Shown: positions 1 through 4,776 of the stretch, piece after piece
Numbering within the stretch: position 1 is the stretch's first letter
How the letters are laid out: each line of letters opens with the position of its first letter
NCBI GenBank assembly: GCA_030619365.1
Contig: JAUXBQ010000092.1
Span: forward strand, 1 to 9,531
Origin: a candidate division FCPU426 bacterium
GTDB lineage: Bacteria; Oederibacteriota; JAAXVQ01; JAUVAV01
Length of the DNA: 9,531 nucleotides
Reading direction: 5' to 3'
Translations under genes and position numbers: made by a program
The notes under the pieces: generated by a model
Told to the model about the DNA's origin: nothing
Seen by the model: the letters and a program-made list of their open reading frames with translations, nothing else
Database searches by the model: none

Positions 1-22
1 CGCTTGGCCTCCGACTTCCCAT
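1..22 (-). CDS. Possible start of a gene downstream of tolC (partial)
   Basis: On the minus strand an ATG at 22-20 opens a frame (Met-Gly-Ser-Arg-Arg-Pro-Ser) that runs off the left edge. A good Shine-Dalgarno AAGGAG (37-32), located inside the end of tolC, stands 9 nt upstream. A second ATG at 28-26 in the same frame sits too close to that site (3 nt). The basic N-terminus and tight coupling to a TolC-like gene would fit an efflux adaptor or inner membrane pump subunit, but only seven codons are visible, so the product cannot be named. Confidence 0.4.
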
Positions 23-28
23 GATCAT

Positions 29-1522
29 TTACTCCTTCGCCAGGTCCTGGTAATAGGCGTCATACGCCCCGGTAATTTTATTCCAGGTGTTGAGCGCCTG
101 ACGAAAGGTCCGCCAGGCGCTCACTTCCTTGAGCTGGGCGCCGTGAAAATCAGCCTGTGCCATGAGCAGTTCCCTCGTGCTGGTCCGGCCCTGGGCAAAA
201 TGGCGGGTTTGGATTTTCAGGGTCCGCTCCAGGAGTTCCCGGGCTTGTTGTTTGAGATGGTAGCCCTGCTGGGCGGACTTTGCTTCGCGATAGGCGGTTC
301 GGATAAATGTGCGCAGGTTTTTCTTCGCGTCCGCCAACTGCTCCCGGGCGGTTTCGCGCTCAGCCTGACGCGTCTTGACCTCGCCCCCGCTGCTCCGGTT
401 GGGCAAATACATGGAAAAGTTCAGGCCCAGGGCCCAGGTGGGGTATTCCCCGGATGTCATTTCACTTAAACTCCCGGCCTGGTCGCCGTCCAGTCCAGCC
501 AGCTTGTAGCTTCCGAACACACTGAGCGAGGGCAGGGCGATGTTTTCCGAGACCTTGAGACTGAGCGCTGCCAGGCGCAGGCCGGACTCGGCCAGGCGCA
601 CGGCCGGCTGGCCGGCCAGCAGCTTATCTTCCTGCTCGGGCGATAATTCCCCGGGCAACTCGAATTTGGCAGGTGGCTCCGCGGAAACCACTTTCAGTTG
701 CTCCCATTCTTCCGGACTGAATCCCGTGAGGTTCAGCAAAATTTCCCCGGCGGCTTTCACGCCGTTTTCCGCCGGCTGGATTTCCGAGCGGGTGCTGAGC
801 AGGGAGGCCTGGGTTTGCAGGAGGTCTTTTTCCTCGCGGAGCCCAATGGCCCGCATGCGCCGGGTTTGCTTGAAATACTGTTCGTTTTCCTGCAGGGATA
901 CCCGCTGGATTTTCAGGAGCCGTTGGGCCATGATCCACGCAAAATACGCCTCCTTGATTTTTTCCACTTGGTCGACAGTGGTGCCCAGCAGGATCAGCTT
1001 GGCCATTTTCATCTGGAGGTCTCCGATCTCCAGGGCCACCTGATCCGGGCGGCCCCAGAAATCCTTTAGCAGCGGCTGAGTATAAGACAACATTAACTCC
1101 GGTTGGTAGGCCGGGTTGACACTGGTCGTCAGCAGCGACGGGTCCAGCCCGGGAATGGAAATATCCTCGAAGAGCAGGTTGGTACGGGTAGAGGTCAAGT
1201 CAAGGCTGACCCTGCCCCCAATCAATAGTTTGTTGGACAGGCCCAACTTGTAATTGAAAGCTTCTGTGGACTCCGGCGCCATAATGGAAGTGGGTTCTGT
1301 TTGGGCGTCCGAATAATTCGCCTGCCCGTCCAGGCGCAAGTCAAATTGCCCCCAGGTCTTCTCCACCACGGCTTCGGCCTTCTCAACTTCGTAGCGGGAC
1401 TGGGCGATGGCGGCGTTCCGCTCCAGGGTCGCCTGTACCAGTTGGTCCAGGTTCGGGGCGGCCGCCGGGGCGCTCTCCGCAACCAGCCCGAGAATGAATA
1501 AAAGTAGTACCAACCTGCGCAT
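29..1522 (-). CDS. TolC-family outer membrane efflux protein
   Basis: This is an outer membrane factor that forms the trimeric exit duct of tripartite efflux or type I secretion systems. From the ATG at 1522-1520 it is 497 residues, normal for the family. Residues 1-22 are a Sec signal peptide (Arg-Arg, a Leu-rich core, then SAPAAA) with no lipobox Cys, so it is not a lipoprotein. Two OEP repeats are visible: the N-terminal helix LVQATLERNAAIAQSR (about 28-43), SYTQPLLKDFW (146-156) and a GLREEKDLLQTQASLL stretch (227-242). The second repeat, near the C-terminus, has FAQGRTSTRELLMAQAD. An ATG 39 nt further upstream is open, but AGGAGG 8 nt before 1522 and the signal peptide favour the internal start. 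It is probably expressed with the gene entering at the left edge; no inner membrane partner lies in the window, so the substrate is unknown. Confidence 0.9.
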   Translation of the reverse strand: MRRLVLLLFILGLVAESAPAAAPNLDQLVQATLERNAAIAQSRYEVEKAEAVVEKTWGQFDLRLDGQANYSDAQTEPTSIMAPESTEAFNYKLGLSNKLLIGGRVSLDLTSTRTNLLFEDISIPGLDPSLLTTSVNPAYQPELMLSYTQPLLKDFWGRPDQVALEIGDLQMKMAKLILLGTTVDQVEKIKEAYFAWIMAQRLLKIQRVSLQENEQYFKQTRRMRAIGLREEKDLLQTQASLLSTRSEIQPAENGVKAAGEILLNLTGFSPEEWEQLKVVSAEPPAKFELPGELSPEQEDKLLAGQPAVRLAESGLRLAALSLKVSENIALPSLSVFGSYKLAGLDGDQAGSLSEMTSGEYPTWALGLNFSMYLPNRSSGGEVKTRQAERETAREQLADAKKNLRTFIRTAYREAKSAQQGYHLKQQARELLERTLKIQTRHFAQGRTSTRELLMAQADFHGAQLKEVSAWRTFRQALNTWNKITGAYDAYYQDLAKE

Positions 1523-1530
1523 GGCTTTTT

Positions 1531-1536
1531 CCTCCT
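1531..1536 (-). promoter_or_regulatory. Ribosome binding site deciding the tolC-like start
   Basis: The minus strand carries a perfect AGGAGG eight nucleotides before the ATG at 1522-1520. It selects that ATG over the in-frame ATG at 1561-1559, which would place thirteen polar residues ahead of the signal peptide. Confidence 0.75.
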
Positions 1537-1605
1537 GGGCCGCTCTTCCCGTCGCGGCCATAAGTTGTCTCCCACTGGTAAATTTTTTGGATGGGTATAC
1601 CGCCG

Positions 1606-1634
1606 GTAGGGGCGGGTTCGGAACCCGCCCCTAC
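1606..1634. repeat. Long palindrome, likely dispersed intergenic repeat
   Basis: The arms GTAGGGGCGGGTTC (1606-1619) and GAACCCGCCCCTAC (1621-1634) are perfectly complementary over 14 bp around a single central base, so as RNA it would fold with a small TTCGGAA-type loop. It lies in the leader region upstream of the tolC-like gene, about 84 nt before the start codon. There is no T-run on either side, so it is not a typical intrinsic terminator. The form (GC-rich symmetric palindrome in an intergenic gap) resembles REP-like or MITE-like repeats of environmental bacteria, but only one copy is in the window. Confidence 0.7.
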
Positions 1635-1660
1635 TTCGGGATTTTCGCTCCGCGATTAAT

Positions 1661-1757
1661 TTGAAAAATAGAAAATCGAGAATTGACCGCAATTGAGCAT
1701 ATCAGGGATGATCCGTTGGTTTTAAGCCTTGAACTTTTCTATTTGCTCAATTGCTCA
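1661..1757. repeat. AT-rich gap with inverted repeats between tRNA-Leu and tolC
   Basis: This AT-rich stretch contains GCAATTGAGCA (1689-1699) and its exact reverse complement TGCTCAATTGC (1744-1754). It also holds AAATAGAAAA (1666-1675) and its reverse complement TTTTCTATTT (1735-1744). The second arms adjoin while the first arms are 13 nt apart, so the two pairings are not nested and cannot both form easily. A weak minus-strand promoter could be read as TTGCGG (1691-1686), 16 nt, TATTTT, but it is far from consensus. I see no gene here. Confidence 0.45.
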
Positions 1758-1780
1758 GGCCCTCGCCCACGGCGAGGGCC
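1758..1780 (-). terminator. Strong hairpin directly after tRNA-Leu
   Basis: GGCCCTCGCC (1758-1767) and GGCGAGGGCC (1771-1780) form a perfect 10-bp GC-rich stem with a 3-nt loop, starting at the base next to the encoded CCA of the tRNA. In the direction of transcription it is followed by TGAGCAATTG rather than a T-run. It is therefore a poor classical intrinsic terminator and may serve as a 3' processing or stability structure for the tRNA precursor, or as a weak terminator. Confidence 0.5.
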
Positions 1781-1869
1781 TGGTGCCGAGGGCCGGTCTC
1801 GAACCGGCACGAACCTTTCGGTTCAGCGGATTTTAAGTCCGCTGCGTCTGCCTATTCCGCCACCCCGGC
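1781..1869 (-). tRNA. tRNA-Leu (anticodon UAA)
   Basis: The 89-nt gene folds as a class II tRNA. The acceptor stem GCCGGGG pairs with CCUCGGC (one G-U), followed by discriminator A and an encoded CCA (1783-1781). The D stem is GCG/CGC. The anticodon stem GCGGA/UCCGC encloses the loop CUUAAAA, giving anticodon UAA at 1835-1833. The long variable arm GAACC-GAAA-GGUUC (1824-1811) is typical of tRNA-Leu. The T arm is GCCGG-UUCGAGA-CCGGC. The last 18 nt of the upstream DUF501 reading frame lie within its 5' end. No tRNA promoter is visible in the roughly 60 nt upstream, so it is probably released from the polycistronic transcript. Confidence 0.97.
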
Positions 1870-2433
1870 ATGTTCGCGGCACTGGTGGCAGTCCTGGCAC
1901 TGCCACTGGTCTCTCATGAGTTTCAACATTTGCTCCACCAGCCGCCCCACGGGATTGTTGCGTGTGGCGAGGTAATGGGCGTAATGGGTGTGCAGGCACT
2001 TGATGCCGCGCAGGTCCGCCACGCCGCCGATGCCGACGCTTTCCAGGTTCCGCGCCGGGCCAGCGTCCCGGGCCCGCAGCGACCGCCGGGTCTCCGGGTC
2101 CAGCAGGGACCGCCGGATGTAAATGTATTCCAACTGGGATTCGCGGAAATGCTGAAACAGGTCCGGTTTTTGATTGATACGGGCCTGGATGAACTGGATG
2201 AATCCCTGGTCCTCGATCCGGCTGATCCGGCGAACCGCCTCCGGACAGGTCAGCCAAAACACCGTGGGGAAAAATTGCGCGTCCGTCTCGCTCCGCGCCA
2301 GCGGGGCGTTGACCGTCACCTGCGGACAGCGATAGCCGCAGCGCCGCGCGATCCCGTGCAGATTGCGCGGCTGGCGCTTGATCTGCCCGGAGATGATCTT
2401 CTGATCTTTTTTGGTTACCGGTTCCCAGTTCAT
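1852..2433 (-). CDS. DUF501 family protein, 3' end overlapping tRNA-Leu
   Basis: This 193-residue protein matches my recollection of the DUF501 family, which has no known function and in Actinobacteria is typically encoded beside the DivIC/FtsB septum formation initiator. That neighbour is also present here. Family-like segments are RRCGYRCPQV (30-39), FFPTVFWLTCPEAVRRISRIE (54-74), a central helical part, and GIKCLHTHYAHYLA followed by NPVG (143-163). Conserved-looking Cys and His (C32, C36, C63, C146, H148) suggest a metal site, by inference. The C-terminus adds C179-x2-C182-x2-C185. An in-frame TGA two codons before the ATG at 2433-2431 fixes the start as the earliest possible; the Shine-Dalgarno is weak (GGA, 7 nt away). 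The TAG stop lies in the D-loop part of tRNA-Leu, and the tRNA 5' end falls exactly between the codons for His188 and Ala189. It is 209 nt after ftsB. Confidence 0.85.
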   Translation of the reverse strand: MNWEPVTKKDQKIISGQIKRQPRNLHGIARRCGYRCPQVTVNAPLARSETDAQFFPTVFWLTCPEAVRRISRIEDQGFIQFIQARINQKPDLFQHFRESQLEYIYIRRSLLDPETRRSLRARDAGPARNLESVGIGGVADLRGIKCLHTHYAHYLATRNNPVGRLVEQMLKLMRDQWQCQDCHQCREHAGVAE

Positions 2434-2474
2434 GTTTCATCCACGGAGCAGGTGAATTCAATATACGAAGGAAT

Positions 2475-2494
2475 CCCCGGACTTTAGTCCGGGG
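2475..2494. repeat. Palindrome 1 of the ftsB-DUF501 gap
   Basis: CCCCGGACT and AGTCCGGGG form a perfect 9-bp stem around two bases. It resembles the short symmetric hairpins found as intergenic repeats in many environmental genomes (recollection). No T-run follows on the minus strand, so an intrinsic terminator is not indicated. Confidence 0.7.
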
Positions 2495-2504
2495 TTACCG
2501 CATC

Positions 2505-2527
2505 CTCTCTCCCTTTTAGGGAGAGGG
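2505..2527. repeat. Palindrome 2 of the ftsB-DUF501 gap
   Basis: CTCTCCCT (2507-2514) pairs with AGGGAGAG (2518-2525) around TTT, and the stem extends by a G-T and a C-G pair. The run that follows (GGGATAAAGGGTGAGGG) makes the whole look like the widespread GGGAGAGGG/GGGTGAGGG intergenic element. The block 2500-2538 is flanked by 8-bp direct repeats GGGTTACC (2492-2499 and 2539-2546), as an insertion would be. Confidence 0.65.
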
Positions 2528-2552
2528 ATAAAGGGTGAGGGTTACCTGAATA

Positions 2553-2572
2553 CTCCGCACTTCAGTGCGGGG
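2553..2572. repeat. Palindrome 3 of the ftsB-DUF501 gap
   Basis: CCGCACT (2555-2561) and AGTGCGG (2564-2570) form a perfect 7-bp stem, extended by a T-G and a C-G pair to 2553-2572. Its design (CCxGxACT, two bases, AGTxCxGG) parallels palindrome 1, so the two may be diverged copies of one element separated by palindrome 2. It ends about 70 nt after the ftsB stop codon in transcription order. Confidence 0.65.
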
Positions 2573-2642
2573 ATGATTTGTTCCGGCGGTGTTTGAAATC
2601 AGGGACGCAAAATCAGATACCGCATGGCGCCCGGAGCTGTTC

Positions 2643-3026
2643 CTATTCGCGCTTCTCCCGGGCCATTTCGGGAGGGACAAAGCGGTAGACGATCTCATCC
2701 TCTCGCACCATGCCCAATTCCTCCCGGGCAATCCGTTCGATGGCCCGAGGGGCGTGCTTCAGGTCGTCAATCTGTTGGCGGAGTTTCTGATTTTCGTTTT
2801 TCAACTCCTCGGTCTGCACCACCAGGTGCCGCTGCTCGCGATAGAGGGCCAGCACCTTCAGCAGGCTTTTCTCTCCTGTCAGCAGCAAAAGCAGGATCAC
2901 CGTCAGTCCCGCGCCGAAGGCCGCCCACCACCAAAACCGTCCGGTCCCCGGTATTTTAAGCACATAGTGACGGCCGCGCTGGACCCGAAAGCCGGATTTA
3001 CGCACAATGAGCCCCGAATACAGCAA
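2643..3026 (-). CDS. FtsB/DivIC-like septum formation initiator
   Basis: This 127-residue single-pass division protein would belong to the FtsQ/DivIB-FtsL-FtsB complex that activates septal wall synthesis. A basic cytoplasmic N-terminus (1-30) is followed by one membrane helix (about 31-50, WWWAAFGAGLTVILLLLL). A coiled coil comes next (about 60-91, VVQTEELKNENQKLRQQIDDL), then the family signature IERIAREELGMVREDEIVYRF (96-116). The N-terminal part is somewhat longer than in typical 90-105-residue FtsB. The most upstream start is TTG at 3026-3024, supported by GGGAGG five nt before it. A GTG at 3005-3003 would give a 120-residue version. It follows the small roadblock gene by 73 nt and precedes DUF501, a partnership I know from Actinobacteria. 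I leave the symbol blank because FtsB and DivIC cannot be told apart here. Confidence 0.88.
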   Translation of the reverse strand: MLYSGLIVRKSGFRVQRGRHYVLKIPGTGRFWWWAAFGAGLTVILLLLLTGEKSLLKVLALYREQRHLVVQTEELKNENQKLRQQIDDLKHAPRAIERIAREELGMVREDEIVYRFVPPEMAREKRE

Positions 3027-3031
3027 CAGCC

Positions 3032-3037
3032 CCTCCC
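3032..3037 (-). promoter_or_regulatory. Ribosome binding site for the TTG start of ftsB-like gene
   Basis: The minus strand reads GGGAGG with 5 nt to TTG (3026-3024). This supports initiation at an unusual TTG rather than at the GTG at 3005-3003, which has only a G-run upstream. Confidence 0.5.
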
Positions 3038-3099
3038 GGCCCGAAGCGGCTGAGAGCGGCTGCCGTATGGTCTGCGCCCGGAGCGTCTGGCATGGGGCT

Positions 3100-3459
3100 C
3101 TAGGTCAGCTCTTTTTCGATTTTCGGAATCGTTTTCTTGACTTCCAGGCGGCCCCGTCCCAGGTTGCCGTCCAGGTCCAGGGCGATGACCACGAAATATG
3201 CGGAACTCACGGTGTTCATGATCATCATGGCCTTCTCCGTGCTGATCAGAATCTCGCTGGTCCTGCCCAAGCCGAAACTTTCCGAGGCTTTCTGGGCATT
3301 CTTGATGATGGTGGCGTATTCCGCACCCACGTCGCTGATATTAAACGAGCCTTTGAGCGAAATCTGGTCAATGACAATGCCATCCGTACCGACCACGCCG
3401 GCCCCTATGGCACCGTCCACGTTGTTGACCATGTCATTAAGAATGGTTTTGAAATCCAT
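3100..3459 (-). CDS. Stand-alone roadblock/LC7 domain protein (MglB-like fold)
   Basis: This 119-residue protein is a single roadblock/LC7 domain. It has an N-terminal helix (1-14), the strand pair around GAIGAGVVGTDGIVIDQ (16-32) and a middle helix (44-62). The signature end is EILISTEKAMMIMNT with YFVVIALDLDGNLGRGRLEVKK (69-109) and a C-terminal helix. In characterised members (MglB and archaeal/eukaryotic roadblock proteins) the domain dimerises and scaffolds or regulates small Ras-like GTPases. No such GTPase is encoded in the window, so the partner here is unknown. The ATG at 3459-3457 has GGGAG 7 nt upstream. It starts 29 nt after the TPR-roadblock gene, so the two products may pair with each other. 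MglB is a fold comparison, not a functional claim. Confidence 0.88.
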   Translation of the reverse strand: MDFKTILNDMVNNVDGAIGAGVVGTDGIVIDQISLKGSFNISDVGAEYATIIKNAQKASESFGLGRTSEILISTEKAMMIMNTVSSAYFVVIALDLDGNLGRGRLEVKKTIPKIEKELT

Positions 3460-3488
3460 TGCTTCTCCCGCCTAGGGTATTCGCGTGG

Positions 3489-4760
3489 TTAACGGAGCGC
3501 CTTGACGACTTCGCTCATGGCCAGCCGCATCTTGCCTAAATTAATATTCTCGTTCGCCAGCACGATCAGTATTCTGCTCCCGATCTTGCTGAAAATGATC
3601 TGCCCCTTCTCGCCGGTAATCAGGATCTGATTGACCTGGTTCCCATAGTCCATGACCTGCACGGACTTTTCGGTTTTCTTAAAAATCACCTGCACGGTCT
3701 CCACCAGGTCTTTGATGTTCCGGCTGGTCTCCAGCTCGCTCTGGATGACCTTGCCGTGCAGGTCCATCAGCATGGTGCCGATAATCCCCTCGGTCTGCAA
3801 AAGCTTGGCCACCGCGTGTATTTTCTCCGAACCGGCCGGACCGGCCTTGGGTTCGGCTTTAGCCACGGGTTCGGCTTTAGCCACGGGTCCGGCTTTGGCC
3901 ACGGGTTCGGCCTTGGCCACGGGTTCGGCCTTGGCCACGGGTTCGGCCTTGGCCACGGGTTCGGCCTTGGCCACGGGCTTCGCCGCCGCGGCAGGCCGCG
4001 GCGGCGCCTTAGGCACCGAGTCCTTCATCACGGACAAAATATCGTCCGAGGTGATTTTATCGTTGTCCCGAAACCCGGCCGCGGGCTCGGGTTTCCCACG
4101 CTCCGGGGCTTTGTGCGCGGTGCTGGTCTTGGCTTTTTTCACTTCCATATCCTTCAGCCGCTGCCGCACCACCAGGTTTTCCGGGTCCGCTTCCAGAATC
4201 AATTTATACAGCTTGATGGCGTTCTCGATGTCGCCTTGCTTGCCGAGCTCTTCCGCCCTGGACAGATTCTGTTTCTTGTCCCGCTCGGCGTCCGGCGAGG
4301 TTTTCTTCGCCGCGGGTTCAGCCCGGCCACTATTGCTTAGCTTGGCCAGTTCCAGTGCCTTGTTTAGCATCTGCTGGGCATTGGCGTCGTCCGGATTAAG
4401 CGTGAGCACCTTCTGGTACTCTTTAATCGCGTCCGCGTGCTTGGCCTGCAGCATGTAATTCTGCCCCAGCAACGAATGCGCCATGATGTTGTTCACATCC
4501 GCCGAGGCCACCTTGCGGAACTCGGTGGCCGCTTCCTCGCACATCTTTTTTTCCATGTAAGCGCGGCCCAAAACCATCCTGGCGCTCATGTACGAGGGAT
4601 GAAGTTGCAATCCTTTAAGGCAGGTCTCAATGGCTTCCTCAAGCATCCCGCTTTTTCGATAGGCCTCGGCCAGCGGAACAAACACCAGTGATTCTGGATT
4701 ATTGTTTAGTTTCTTACTATATTCTTCAATTTCGGCAAATCCGGAATCGTCTTTGGCCAT
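3489..4760 (-). CDS. TPR protein with C-terminal roadblock/LC7 domain
   Basis: This 423-residue fusion has three parts. Residues 1-134 carry about three consecutive TPRs (near 23-56, 57-90 and 91-124), each ending in a motif such as LQLHPSYMSA or LTLNPDDANAQ. A separate TPR-like unit follows at about 164-197 (RAEELGKQGDIENAIKLYKLI, then LEADPEN). Residues 198-310 are a low-complexity Ala/Lys/Pro/Glu linker with seven PVAKAE-type hexapeptides (262-303). Residues 311-423 are a roadblock domain whose ILITGEKGQIIFSKIG and NINLGKMRLAM segments align with the neighbouring small roadblock protein. No signal peptide or membrane segment is seen, so it is probably cytoplasmic. The TPRs would recruit partners and the flexible linker would tether a roadblock dimerisation module. 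The start at 4760 has GAAGGG about 6 nt upstream and lies 16 nt after aroB. No specific pathway can be assigned. Confidence 0.88.
   Translation of the reverse strand: MAKDDSGFAEIEEYSKKLNNNPESLVFVPLAEAYRKSGMLEEAIETCLKGLQLHPSYMSARMVLGRAYMEKKMCEEAATEFRKVASADVNNIMAHSLLGQNYMLQAKHADAIKEYQKVLTLNPDDANAQQMLNKALELAKLSNSGRAEPAAKKTSPDAERDKKQNLSRAEELGKQGDIENAIKLYKLILEADPENLVVRQRLKDMEVKKAKTSTAHKAPERGKPEPAAGFRDNDKITSDDILSVMKDSVPKAPPRPAAAAKPVAKAEPVAKAEPVAKAEPVAKAEPVAKAGPVAKAEPVAKAEPKAGPAGSEKIHAVAKLLQTEGIIGTMLMDLHGKVIQSELETSRNIKDLVETVQVIFKKTEKSVQVMDYGNQVNQILITGEKGQIIFSKIGSRILIVLANENINLGKMRLAMSEVVKALR
3852..3977 (-). repeat. Seven 18-bp tandem coding repeats (PVAKAE)
   Basis: Seven tandem 18-bp units encode PVAKAE hexapeptides in the linker of the TPR-roadblock protein. 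The first four in coding order (3977-3906) are identical, CCCGTGGCCAAGGCCGAA. The fifth differs at two bases and gives PVAKAG. The last two (3887-3852) are identical to each other and use GCT-AAA in place of GCC-AAG. This pattern points to stepwise slippage or unequal recombination, with the four-copy block the youngest. Copy number could easily vary between strains, and assemblies may collapse it. Confidence 0.95.
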
Positions 4761-4776
4761 AAAAAACCCTTCGCCC

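Noticed and set aside
1523..1561. Upstream ATG extending the TolC-like protein by 13 residues
   Set aside because: It would put polar residues ahead of the signal peptide and bypass the perfect AGGAGG before 1522.
1758..1780. A confident intrinsic terminator after the tRNA
   Set aside because: The stem is excellent but no T-run follows on the minus strand, so it is reported only as a hairpin of uncertain role.
1823..2461. Alternative 212-codon minus-strand frame overlapping DUF501
   Set aside because: Its Pro/Arg/Gly-rich composition is typical of a shifted frame, and it runs through the tRNA. The frame with family-like motifs is 1852-2433.
2475..2572. CRISPR array or tandem repeat array
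   Set aside because: The three palindromes differ in sequence and spacing and there are no regular repeat-spacer units.
3652..4458. Long plus-strand open frames opposite the TPR-roadblock gene (repeats of Ala-Thr-Gly-Ser-Ala-Leu or Gly-His-Gly-Phe)
   Set aside because: They mirror the 18-bp repeats and GC-rich codons of the real minus-strand gene, which has clear TPR and roadblock domains.
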